Origin: Caldimonas tepidiphila
GTDB lineage: Bacteria; Pseudomonadota; Gammaproteobacteria; Burkholderiales; Burkholderiaceae_C
NCBI RefSeq assembly: GCF_003569765.1
Contig: NZ_KZ983966.1
Location: 969-34,410 of the forward strand
Direction of reading: 5' to 3'
DNA: 33,442 bases
Part shown: in pieces, positions 7,603 through 15,451 of the stretch
Layout: each line of letters begins with the position of its first letter
Position numbering within the stretch: position 1 is the first letter of the stretch
Notes under the pieces: model-generated
What the model was told of the DNA's origin: nothing
The model's database searches: none
What the model saw: only the letters and a program-made list of their open reading frames with translations
Made by a program: the position numbers and the translations under genes

Positions 7603-8930
7603 ACTCCACTCCAACCATGATGCCCGATTCCCCGAATTCGCTTTCCGCCTGGCTGAAGCACTGCGAAAGCTCCCATCCGAAGGAGATCGACCTGACGCTC
7701 GACCGGGTGCGGGACGTGAAGGAAAGGCTTCGCATCGCTTTCCACGCCCCGGTCATCGTCGTCGCCGGCACGAACGGCAAGGGCTCGACCTGCGCCATGC
7801 TGGAAAGCATCGCCCTGAAGGCGGGATTGCGCGTCGGCCTCTACAGCAAGCCGCATCTGCGCAGATTCGAGGAGCGTTGCCGCGTCAACGGAGCCATGGT
7901 CGACGGCGAAAGCCTGGTCCCCTGCTTCGAGGCCGTCGAACGCGCGCGGGAGGGAACGAGCCTCACCTACTTCGAGTTCACGACGCTGGCCATCGCGAAA
8001 TACCTCTCACAAGCGCCGCTCGACCTGGTGATCCTGGAAGTCGGCCTCGGAGGGCGCCTGGACGCCGTCAACGCGATCGATGCCGATTGCACGATCATCA
8101 CCAGCATCGACATCGACCACACCGAATACCTGGGCCCGACCCGGGAGTCGATCGGCCGGGAAAAGGCAGGCGTCATGCGCCCGGGACGGGTGGCCGTGGT
8201 CAGCGATCCCCGGCCGCCGGAGTCGGTGGTCGATCACGCGCAGCACATCGGAGCGCATTTGCGCTTGCCGGGACGGCACTTCAGCTGGATCGCGGACGGC
8301 CCGCGATGGAGCTGGCAAGGGAAAGACAGCACGTTTTCCGGCCTTCCCTGCCCCAGGCTGAAGGGGCGCGGCCAATTGCAGAATGCCGCCGGCGTGCTCG
8401 CCGCGCTCGAGGCCCTGAAAGAGATTCTCCCGATCACCGAAGACGCCGTGGCGGCCGGCCTGGCCGATGTCACCTTGCCGGGAAGATTCCAGGTGCTTCC
8501 AGGCGCGCCGGCCATCGTGCTCGACGTCGCCCACAACCCCCAGTCCGTCAAGGAACTGGCTCACAACCTCAGGGAAATGGGAAGCTTCACTTCGACCCAG
8601 GCTGTATTCGGCTGCATGCACGACAAGGACATCCGCGCCTTGCTCGAATCCATTTCGCCCCTGATCGATCATTGGCACTTCACGGACCTCCCGGTGGCAC
8701 GGGCTGCGACGAGCCGTCAACTGGCTTCGATGCTTATGGAGGCACTTCCGCAGGAGAGCAAGCCGTCGGTTTTCTCTTGCTGGGAGAATCCCCGACAGGC
8801 AGTGGAGGCCGCCGTGCAAGCGGCACGGCCAGACTCCAGAATCGTTGTTTTCGGGTCGTTCCACACGGTGGGTGGAGCCCTGGATTCCGAATCGATCACT
8901 CGGAGATCAGGGAGCACCCATGACCGATAG
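7599..8930 (+). CDS. folC: Folylpolyglutamate/dihydrofolate synthase
   Basis: A 443-residue Mur-ligase-type FolC. It adds glutamate to dihydropteroate and/or folates using ATP, keeping THF in the cell and improving enzyme affinity. The P-loop VVAGTNGKGSTCAMLE lies at residues 54-69. LVILEVGLGGRLDAVNA and SIDIDHTEYLG (metal/ATP site) follow, and the C-terminal domain opens near VLDVAHNPQSV with the family A-H-N-P motif. ATG 7599 overlaps the preceding biotinyl-relic stop; ATGs at 7617 and 7620 are alternatives, and none has a strong ribosome site. It ends the folate/serine module, with IS5 debris 24 bases downstream. A second folC dedicated to one-carbon flux is inferred, since the housekeeping copy is not visible. 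Confidence 0.92.
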   Translation: MNSTPTMMPDSPNSLSAWLKHCESSHPKEIDLTLDRVRDVKERLRIAFHAPVIVVAGTNGKGSTCAMLESIALKAGLRVGLYSKPHLRRFEERCRVNGAMVDGESLVPCFEAVERAREGTSLTYFEFTTLAIAKYLSQAPLDLVILEVGLGGRLDAVNAIDADCTIITSIDIDHTEYLGPTRESIGREKAGVMRPGRVAVVSDPRPPESVVDHAQHIGAHLRLPGRHFSWIADGPRWSWQGKDSTFSGLPCPRLKGRGQLQNAAGVLAALEALKEILPITEDAVAAGLADVTLPGRFQVLPGAPAIVLDVAHNPQSVKELAHNLREMGSFTSTQAVFGCMHDKDIRALLESISPLIDHWHFTDLPVARAATSRQLASMLMEALPQESKPSVFSCWENPRQAVEAAVQAARPDSRIVVFGSFHTVGGALDSESITRRSGSTHDR

Positions 8931-9348
8931 GGAACCTGAAAATCGGCCGCACCGCATCAAGGCCTGCTCGTTTGGCAGGTGGTAGAGCGTCTGCAGGAAC
9001 AGCACCTTGACCATCACCAGCGGCGGATAAGGGGGCTGCCCGCCCCTGCCGAGATCGGGCCTGGGGCAGGCCGCATTCACCGCAGTCGCCCGCTCGAAGC
9101 TCGCCAGCCCACTCATGGGCTCCAGGCTGCCGGTGTGCTGCGGCAGCTTCATGTCCTGGTGGTGCTGCGGGACATGTCGCCCTGCGGCATCAGCTCCTGG
9201 GGAGCCTTGGCCGCCCTGCTATTCGGCCCCTCATCATGCCGCAGGCGTGGTTTCGACAAGTCTCAGCCCAACTCCCGCGACATGTCCTCGGAACCCTCGC
9301 GATAGCTAGGATCCGCATGCACCTGCGAATGCCCCAGGCAAACCTACC
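8931..9348. other. Module junction with IS5-type debris
   Basis: A convergent spacer between folC (plus) and gbdR (minus). Apart from the IS5-type fragment at 8955-9152, I see no gene. No clear bidirectional terminator with a T-run was found. Confidence 0.5.
8955..9152 (-). mobile_element. IS5-family transposase N-terminal fragment
   Basis: The minus strand reads GSLEPMSGLASFERATAVN followed by PDLGRGGQPPYPPLVMVKV and LFLQTLYHLPNEQALM. IS5-type transposases have a G-R-x-x-Y-P-P-L-x-M-x-K-x-L-x-L-Q-x-x-Y-x-L-x-x-E-Q block near the N-terminus. Homology stops around 8955, and the remaining codons run into the end of folC. The DDE core is missing, so the fragment is inactive. It may mark the rearrangement that joined the folate module to gbdR. 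Confidence 0.65.
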
Positions 9349-10449
9349 TCAGCTGGCGTACGGAACCTCACGCTCCCGACGCAACAGCTTGCGGTCCATG
9401 GTCGTGCGAGTGATCAAGCGGCGACGCTCCTCGCTGGGCGGATGCGAGAACAGGCTCCTGTAGGCGCGGCAGAAGTGGGAGGCCGACTGGAAGCCGCAGG
9501 CAATCGTGATCTGCATGATCGGCAAGCTCGTCTGGGTCAGGAGCTCATGGGCCCTTCGCAGGCGCAAATTCATGTAGTACTGCGCCGGGTTCATGTCGTG
9601 ATACCGATGGAACAGCCGCTCGAGCTGACGCAAGGAGATATCGATCGCATCGGCGATCTCCTGTACCGACAAAGGCTCCTCGATATTGGCCGACATGATC
9701 TCTGTCGCCTCGAGGAGGTGCTCGTAGCCAGGCCCGATGCATTCGGGCTGGGGCATGCGCTGGCGATCGGTGGACGCCCTCTGGCGCTCCACGATGAACT
9801 GCTCCGAGATCTTCATTGCCAAGCGAGCGCCGTGATGGGTGCGAACCAGGTGGAGCGCCATGTCGAGCGGGGCTGTCCCGCCGGAACTGGTGTAGCGGTC
9901 GCGGTCGACGTGGAACACTGCCTGCACGAACTGCACCCGCGGAAACTCCTCCCGCATCGTGGCCAGATACTCCCAATGAACGGCACATTGATAACCGTCG
10001 AGCAGCCCTGCGCTTGCCAAAGCATAGGAGCCGGTACACACCCCTCCAAGGGGGACACGACGGGCGGCCAGATGAATGAGAGTGGCGCGCACATGTTCGT
10101 CCGTCGCATACCGGGCATTGATGCCGGCGCAGACCAGCACGAGGTCGCACGCCTCCAGGTCGGCGAGCTTTCCCGTTGCCTGGACAATCAGGCCGTTGCT
10201 TGCCTGGATTCCCGATTCACGAACCGGAACCACCTTCCACGCGTAAAGGGGAAGATGGCTCAACTGGTTCGCCATGCGGAAGACCTCGAGCGCATTCGAG
10301 AAAGCGATCATCGAGAATTCGTTCAGCAGCAGGAAACCTATCCGGATCGGGCCTTTCACCTGCATTCGCCCTTGCGGGCACTCCTGCCCGCTGGAGGAAT
10401 TCGAGGAATCCTCCGTCTTCTTCGAACCATTCTGATTAAAGCACGCCAT
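9349..10449 (-). CDS. gbdR: GbdR-type AraC-family transcriptional activator
   Basis: A 366-residue regulator with an N-terminal DJ-1/PfpI-like amidotransferase-fold domain (about 35-205). That domain includes IRIGFLLLNEFSMIAF and an elbow at GGVCTGSYALASAGLLDG. A C-terminal AraC double helix-turn-helix follows (about 250-350; SVQEIADAIDISLRQLERLF and IACGFQSASHFCRAYRSLF). GbdR-type proteins sense glycine betaine or dimethylglycine and activate gbc, dgc and sox operons. Length equals that of characterised GbdR (about 367). The ATG at 10449 follows GGGGCGGACG. The poly-Ser/Lys stretch before residue 34 is a variable leader. It sits between the folate module and the uptake genes, so it probably controls both flanks (inference). 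Confidence 0.92.
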   Translation of the reverse strand: MACFNQNGSKKTEDSSNSSSGQECPQGRMQVKGPIRIGFLLLNEFSMIAFSNALEVFRMANQLSHLPLYAWKVVPVRESGIQASNGLIVQATGKLADLEACDLVLVCAGINARYATDEHVRATLIHLAARRVPLGGVCTGSYALASAGLLDGYQCAVHWEYLATMREEFPRVQFVQAVFHVDRDRYTSSGGTAPLDMALHLVRTHHGARLAMKISEQFIVERQRASTDRQRMPQPECIGPGYEHLLEATEIMSANIEEPLSVQEIADAIDISLRQLERLFHRYHDMNPAQYYMNLRLRRAHELLTQTSLPIMQITIACGFQSASHFCRAYRSLFSHPPSEERRRLITRTTMDRKLLRREREVPYAS

Positions 10450-11116
10450 CGTCCGCCCCTACCCACCCGGATTTTATAAACGAATAGAAATTTGAAATGA
10501 AGGCGCCATCTCAACTGCGCCAAGAATCACGGCAAGCAATATCTGCGCCAGATTTTTTCATTTGCCGCGGAACGCAAGCCGTCCACGAGGGCATGGAAGC
10601 AGGCTTCTCTGCCGGAAAGAAGCCTTCGAAACTGAACTTCTCGAGCAATCCGCCCATTTCTGGTGCATCCCGGCCCGACGCCGCTCCCGGAATTCGAAAA
10701 AATCCTCGGGATGGTGCAAACGTACATAAGGTTACATTTAGCCCGTCCTTCAAGCAGCATTTCGAGCGAGCCACGACGAGGGACACGCTCTCCCCCGACC
10801 GCATCGATTCATTCACTCGGGCGCCTTCAGGAACTCCATATTCACATGTTGCAACTCCGATGAAACGCAGGCAATTAGCGTTTACCATGCCTTGGATCAA
10901 TCGAGTTCCTTCGAGGCGTGATCTTCGATCCGCAGCGAATCCAGCGCCCTGGCGGAAGAGGTTCCGCTGCATCAACGACACCTTCAGCGAGCCTCTTATG
11001 GAATGAGGGGCTGCGGCGCGGTTCCCGGGAAAGGAGGGCTTGCCGGGGCGGCAGGCGCAATCCGGGTGGGGGAATGGACGGCGGGCCGGAACCCGGCTCG
11101 GCCCGAACTCGGAGGG
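10450..11116. other. gbdR upstream region, no recognised gene
   Basis: About 670 bases between gbdR and ridA, less GC-rich than the neighbours. It should hold the gbdR promoter, read on the minus strand, near 10450-10750. A 156-codon minus-strand frame at 10511-10981 lacks family motifs and a ribosome site and is not called. A 6-bp inverted repeat (CGGGCC 11082-11087, GGCCCG 11100-11105) about 12 bases after the ridA stop could be a weak terminator. Confidence 0.45.
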
Positions 11117-11572
11117 TTAATCGACCTCGGCGATCAGCTCGATTTCGATGCAGGCGCCTAGCGGAATCTGCGCGACGCCGAAGGCGCTGCGCGCATGCAT
11201 GCCGCGCGTGCCGAAGACCTGGGCGAACAGCTCTGACGCACCGTTTGTCACCAGGTGTTGCTCGGTGAAGGAGCGCGTGCTGTTGACGAGGCTCATCAAC
11301 TTGACAATGCGCCGCACGCGGTTCAGATCACCGGTGGCAGCGTGCAGCGTGCCGAGCAGGTCGATCGCGACGGCACGCGCGGCGGCCTGGCCCTCGGCCA
11401 CGTCCATCATCAGGCCGAGTTGGCCAACCCAGGGCTTGCCGTCCTTCTTCGCGATGTGACCCGACAGAAAGACCAGGTTGTCGCTGTGCACGAAGGGCAG
11501 GTAGGCCGCGGCCGGCGTCGCCACGGGCGGCAGTTCGATGTTCAGTTCCTTGAGCCGGTCGTAGACGGACAT
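11117..11572 (-). CDS. RidA family protein
   Basis: A 151-residue member of the RidA/YjgF family, which hydrolyses reactive enamine/imine intermediates such as 2-aminoacrylate. Seen are YDRLKELNIELPPVATPAAA at the start, DNLVFLSGHIAKKDGKPWVG (the S-G-H/Q-I strand), and MHARSAFGVAQIPLGACIEI near the end, which retains the catalytic Arg position (H-A-R-S). The start at 11572 is preceded by GGAG with suitable spacing and fits the family length; the frame is open upstream but without homology. It follows the BCCT carrier and ParD genes on the same strand. A role in clearing aminoacrylate from the SdaA reaction is plausible but inferred. Confidence 0.9.
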   Translation of the reverse strand: MSVYDRLKELNIELPPVATPAAAYLPFVHSDNLVFLSGHIAKKDGKPWVGQLGLMMDVAEGQAAARAVAIDLLGTLHAATGDLNRVRRIVKLMSLVNSTRSFTEQHLVTNGASELFAQVFGTRGMHARSAFGVAQIPLGACIEIELIAEVD

Positions 11573-11682
11573 TCGGAGTTCTCCGGAAAAGTGGTGGCTT
11601 GGGGAAAGAGAAGAGCGGCCGGCGGATCCGGCCCCCTGGCGGGAGCCCGACAGGCACGCAGGGGAAAGGGAGAACTGGCGGC

Positions 11683-11964
11683 TCAAGCGCCGTCCCTGCC
11701 CTCACCCGGACGGCCGGCGGAAGCCGCCTTGCGGAATCGTTCACGCAGCGCTTCGAAGTAGGCGACGTCCGGTGGGAGGGAACGTGCGGGCGCAGCCGGA
11801 GAGAGCAGCAGTTCGTGCATTTGCTGCCGCCGCTTCTTGGATTCCTGGTCATTTCGGATCAACTCGCACAGGTATTCGCTGGAACTGCCGTAGCCGCCCT
11901 GGTCGACCTGCTGGTTGACGAAGGTTTCGAGACTGTCGGGCAGCGAGATGTTCATCGTGCTCAT
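11683..11964 (-). CDS. ParD-like type II antitoxin, orphan
   Basis: A 93-residue protein starting MSTMNISLPDSLETFVNQQV, followed by GGYGSSSEYLCELIRNDQE. This is the ribbon-helix-helix antitoxin pattern: a strand M-N-I-S-L-P, then F-V-x-x-Q-V and G-x-Y-x-S-x-S-E-Y-x-R-x-L-I-R. The C-terminal half (Arg/Pro-rich, YFEALRERFRKAA) would be the toxin-binding tail. A ParE-type toxin normally follows, but the next gene (after 110 bases) is RidA and no ParE motif is visible. The start is uncertain: ATG 11964, ATG 11955 or an upstream ATG at 12030, and no strong ribosome site exists. It may be solitary and autoregulatory, or able to neutralise a toxin encoded elsewhere. Confidence 0.72.
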   Translation of the reverse strand: MSTMNISLPDSLETFVNQQVDQGGYGSSSEYLCELIRNDQESKKRRQQMHELLLSPAAPARSLPPDVAYFEALRERFRKAASAGRPGEGRDGA

Positions 11965-12060
11965 GGCTCGGAAATGGAGGTTCGACGGGACCTCAACCGG
12001 AGAAGGGTCGCGGAGCCCTCGGAGCGCCACGACCCGTCTACTCGGAAGCTCTGTGCCGAC

Positions 12061-13650
12061 TCAGCGTGCGGCAGCCCTCCGCTCTTCGAGAAGGGCCTTG
12101 GTCAGTCCCAGCATCAGAATGAACATCAGCACCATGAACGGCAGGCCGAGCGAGATCGCACCTGCTTGCGCCGCCTTCAAGGCGCCGTCACCGCCCACGA
12201 CGAACAGGGTCAGACAGACCAGGGTGATGAGCACGGCCCAGATGATGCGCTGCAAGGCCGGCGTGTCTTCCTTGCCCCCCGAGGCCAGCGTGTCCACCAC
12301 CAGGCAGCCGGAGTTCACGGAGGTCACCATGAAGACCGCGAGCAGCAGCACGGCGAGCACCGAGGTCAGCTTCGCCATCGGCAGGGCTTCGAGAAACTGG
12401 AACAGCGTCAAGGTCACGTCCTTGATTCCGCCCGCGAGCGCGCCGTTGCCGGCGACCACCTGGGCGATCGCATTCCCGCCGAAAGCCGTCATCCAGAGCA
12501 GCGTCACCAGGGTCGGTGCGACCATGACCGTGACGACGATCTGGCGGATGGTGCGCCCGCGCGAGATGCGGGCGATGAACATGCCGACGAAAGGCGCCCA
12601 GCTGGCCCACCAGGCCCAGTAGAACACCGTCCAGCCGTGGAACCACTCCTTGTCGGTACGGCCGATCCAGTTGGCCAGCGGAAGGAAATGGCTGGCATAG
12701 TCCACCGTCGTGGTGCCCAGGCCCGCGACGAAGCTGACGAAGCCTGCAGCCACGACGACGAAGGCCAGCAGCGCGAACGCCAGCACCATGTTGATATTGC
12801 TCAGCAGCTTGATGCCTGCATTCATGCCGGCGCCAAGCGAATAGGCGGCGAGCAACATCACGAACAGGATGAAGCCGACCTGCATGCCGAATGAATTCGG
12901 CGTGCCGAAGACATGGTGCATGCCCGCGGTGGCCTGCAGCGCGCCCAGGCCCAGAGAGGTCGCCAGGCCGAAGGCCGTCAATGCCACGGTGAAGACATCG
13001 ACCACATGTCCGATCCAGCCGGCATAGGCCTTGCCGATCAGCGGTTGCAGTCCGGACCGCATGGAATTAGGCAGATTCCTGTTGTAGGCGAAGAAGCCGA
13101 TCACCAGCGCAACGATGCAATAGATCGCCCAAGGGTGGAGCCCCCAGTGGAACATCGTGGCTCCCATCGCCGCACGCGCGGCTTCAGGCGTCATCTTCGT
13201 CATGCCCAGCGGGGTCTTGTACCAATCGGTGAAGTAGGCGACCGGCTCCGCCACCCCCCAGAACAGCACCCCGACCCCCATCCCGGCCGCGAACAGCATC
13301 GAGAAATAGGAAACCATCCCGTACTCGGGACGCGCTTTCGCGCCGCCGATACGGATGCCGCCCAAGGGGGTGACCACCAGCAGGAAGCAGAACAGCACGA
13401 AGAGGTTGCCTGCAACGATGTAGAACCAGTCGTAATTCTCGATGGTCCAGTTCTTCGTCTTGTTCAGCGCAGCGCCTGCCCCCGCCGGATCGCTCATCGA
13501 ATAAACGGTGAAGGCAAGAATGAGCAACAGGGACAGCGGGAAGACCCAGCGGTGAACATCCAACCCGAAAACACGGACGTTGTCGTTCCTCGGCTCACTG
13601 ATGGTCGGGGGATGAGCGCCCGCCAGCCCTTCTATGGATCTGGTATTCAA
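12061..13650 (-). CDS. BCCT-family betaine/choline/carnitine transporter
   Basis: A 529-residue secondary transporter with 12 expected membrane helices. The glycine-rich motif GMGVGVLFWGVAEPV (residues 123-137) and the signature FYWAWWASWAPFVGMFIARI (343-362), with the Trp residues of the substrate aromatic box, are both intact. GLATSLGLGALQ is the third hallmark. TTG at 13650 is the preferred start: AAGGAGATACC lies immediately before it, whereas the ATG 22 codons upstream has no ribosome site. Located beside gbdR and the demethylation operon, its likely substrate is glycine betaine or a related quaternary amine; the sequence alone does not separate betaine from choline or carnitine. The N-terminus is short, with no long osmosensory tail. 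Confidence 0.96.
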   Translation of the reverse strand: MNTRSIEGLAGAHPPTISEPRNDNVRVFGLDVHRWVFPLSLLLILAFTVYSMSDPAGAGAALNKTKNWTIENYDWFYIVAGNLFVLFCFLLVVTPLGGIRIGGAKARPEYGMVSYFSMLFAAGMGVGVLFWGVAEPVAYFTDWYKTPLGMTKMTPEAARAAMGATMFHWGLHPWAIYCIVALVIGFFAYNRNLPNSMRSGLQPLIGKAYAGWIGHVVDVFTVALTAFGLATSLGLGALQATAGMHHVFGTPNSFGMQVGFILFVMLLAAYSLGAGMNAGIKLLSNINMVLAFALLAFVVVAAGFVSFVAGLGTTTVDYASHFLPLANWIGRTDKEWFHGWTVFYWAWWASWAPFVGMFIARISRGRTIRQIVVTVMVAPTLVTLLWMTAFGGNAIAQVVAGNGALAGGIKDVTLTLFQFLEALPMAKLTSVLAVLLLAVFMVTSVNSGCLVVDTLASGGKEDTPALQRIIWAVLITLVCLTLFVVGGDGALKAAQAGAISLGLPFMVLMFILMLGLTKALLEERRAAAR

Positions 13651-14146
13651 GGTATCTCCTTCCACATTTTGTGCACAAGCCTTTAACCGGCATGCTGGCA
13701 GTCGGCTCATCTGCAAGCACGGAGCTGCCTACCGAGCCCTCGACCCCGAACTCGAAAAGAGCGCCGCCCTGGAGATGAGCCGCCCACCAAGGAGTTCCGG
13801 GATGTGTCGACTCGAAGGGGTCGCCCACCATCCTGAAAACGTCGGTCCTGCTGACGGCCATGCGGCTATTGGAGGCCAGATGCGAAATCCGGACCCGCAG
13901 CAATGCGACATGATCTTGATCAGAGCCGACACAAGTTCCAACGCCACCAAGGGTTAACACCTAGATCAAGCCACTTGCACAGCCCACCCGGATGGACTAA
14001 TCGAGCTGCAGCGCGCCTGCCTCCACGCTGAACGCAGGACCGCATACGGAGACCGCGGGTGCAAGGGCAGGAACACGGCGTTCTTCTCCAGTCCCCGGCG
14101 GCATGCCGTGACGGGACCGGACTGTCGCTTGGCAGCGGCTTTTCCT
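13651..14146. other. Intergenic between porin 3' end and BCCT start
   Basis: About 500 bases. The BCCT ribosome site (AAGGAG, minus strand, 13656-13661) is at one end. The rest should hold the BCCT promoter and the porin transcript end. Short open frames on both strands around 13730-13960 have no motifs I recognise. Confidence 0.45.
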
Positions 14147-15139
14147 TCAGAAGCTGTGACTGAGGCCCGCTCCATAGGCGCTGGACGAATTGCCAGCCTT
14201 CGGCCTGTTCTGGCCCGCGCTCACATAGAGCGTCGTGCGTTTGGAGAGATGGCGGTCGGCACCCAGGCCGACGAATGCGGTTTTCAGGCCATCCGCATCC
14301 AGGTGCCCGACCCCGACCTTCAGTGCCGTCGCGCCAAGGCCATAGACCGCGCCGAGCGTCGCGACCTTCGCCTCCGAATCCACCGCCGCCTTGAAGACAC
14401 TCACGTCATAGGCCCCCATCAACTGAAGACCGCCCACGGTATATTTGCCCCCGAAGAACTTGACCGTGTCACCGCTGCTGTTCATCGAGCGGGCCGCCAT
14501 CAGGGAAATCGCGGCGGAGTCGTAGTTCAAGGAGGCTCCGAAGTTGCGATCCGTTCCCGCCCCCGGCGCCGGAGCGGAATCCTTGAAGGCGCCGCTCAGA
14601 TGCAAGGTCACGCCGCGCAAGGAGGGGGAATCGTAGAAAACACCCCTGGACAGTCGGCCATATTCAGCGCTTCCCCTGTTGCCCGTGCGATCCGTCGCAT
14701 AGTTGTAGTGCCACAGGTTCCAGGCAGGCGAGGCAATGCGGTTGAAGTTGTACCAAGGGTCGTAGGCCCAGTCATTCGCATATACGACGTCGAGTGCGCG
14801 CCCCAGGCGCAGATGGCCCAGACCGCCCTTGAGACCGATGGTCGACTCGCCGTGCCAGAACGGCTTCCGCCCTGCCCCTTCCTCGGTACCCGTATCGAGA
14901 TCGAGGCGATGGCTGAGTTTCCAGGTGGCAGAGAGGCCCCCTCCGAGATCCTCGCCTCCGCTGAACGCGATGTTGCTGCGCTGGATCGTTCCGAGCATCT
15001 TGTTTCCATCGAAACCACGGTAGACGCCGACATCCAGAAATCCGGAAACATTCACATCCTGTTGGGCATTCGCACCGAATGAAATGGTGGCCAGCACGGC
15101 AAAACAGGACAGGACCTGGAGAACACGGGGATTTGTCAT
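14147..15139 (-). CDS. Gram-negative outer membrane porin (Burkholderiales type)
   Basis: A 330-residue outer membrane beta-barrel. A signal peptide covers residues 1-25 (ending SFGANA before QQDVNVSG). The mature N-terminus VNVSGFLDVGVYRG starts the first strand. The barrel ends with the strand YGAGLSHSF, whose terminal Phe is the BAM assembly signal. The motif GLKGGLGHLRLGRALD is the usual strand/L3 approach of porins in this order. ATG 15139 is chosen because AGGAG lies 8 bases upstream and the signal peptide begins there. It lies between the BCCT carrier and the gbc genes, so it may be the outer membrane entry for betaine-type substrates (inference). Confidence 0.92.
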   Translation of the reverse strand: MTNPRVLQVLSCFAVLATISFGANAQQDVNVSGFLDVGVYRGFDGNKMLGTIQRSNIAFSGGEDLGGGLSATWKLSHRLDLDTGTEEGAGRKPFWHGESTIGLKGGLGHLRLGRALDVVYANDWAYDPWYNFNRIASPAWNLWHYNYATDRTGNRGSAEYGRLSRGVFYDSPSLRGVTLHLSGAFKDSAPAPGAGTDRNFGASLNYDSAAISLMAARSMNSSGDTVKFFGGKYTVGGLQLMGAYDVSVFKAAVDSEAKVATLGAVYGLGATALKVGVGHLDADGLKTAFVGLGADRHLSKRTTLYVSAGQNRPKAGNSSSAYGAGLSHSF

Positions 15140-15451
15140 GAACACGCTCCTGGGCAACCAACCCCTCGAGGCTGGATAAAAAATTATTCTTGCCCACCCA
15201 TATTAGGAAACGCTCCCCATTACCCCTTTCAAAATACGACAGAAAATTGACAGGACACGACAGGCATCAATTCCTCGGCAAGACCATGCAATAAATAAAA
15301 ATGGTTTTATTTCCGCACAGCATTGCCCGGACTTCCCCGGCAAGGAGTGGAATCAGGCCCTGCCCCGGCACTGGATCTTGAAGACGGGGGGCGCATGGAG
15401 CCCGCCGGGCGCATCCGAACATGCGCGGCGCGGGCTCCACACGCATCCGGG
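15140..15451. promoter_or_regulatory. Porin upstream region and gbcB 3' flank
   Basis: About 310 bases, with an unusually A/T-rich portion at 15170-15312. It contains an AT-only perfect palindrome, AAATAAAA (15293-15300) and TTTTATTT (15305-15312), around a 4-base loop, and the GC-rich hairpin after gbcB described separately. The A/T-rich part is the expected location of the porin promoter, but I could not place -35/-10 boxes with good spacing. Confidence 0.45.
15391..15444 (-). terminator. Long GC-rich hairpin just after gbcB
   Basis: TGGAGCCCGC (15396-15405) and GCGGGCTCCA (15430-15439) form a perfect 10-bp stem. In the minus-strand transcript it extends outward by two wobble and three standard pairs (15391-15395 with 15440-15444). 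It begins 8 bases past the gbcB stop. No U-run follows, so it may stabilise the 3' end or act with Rho rather than be a classic intrinsic terminator. Confidence 0.5.

Noticed and set aside
10511-10981. 156-codon minus-strand frame upstream of gbdR
   Set aside because: No recognisable motif, no ribosome site, and overlapping frames on the other strand; more likely the regulatory region of gbdR.
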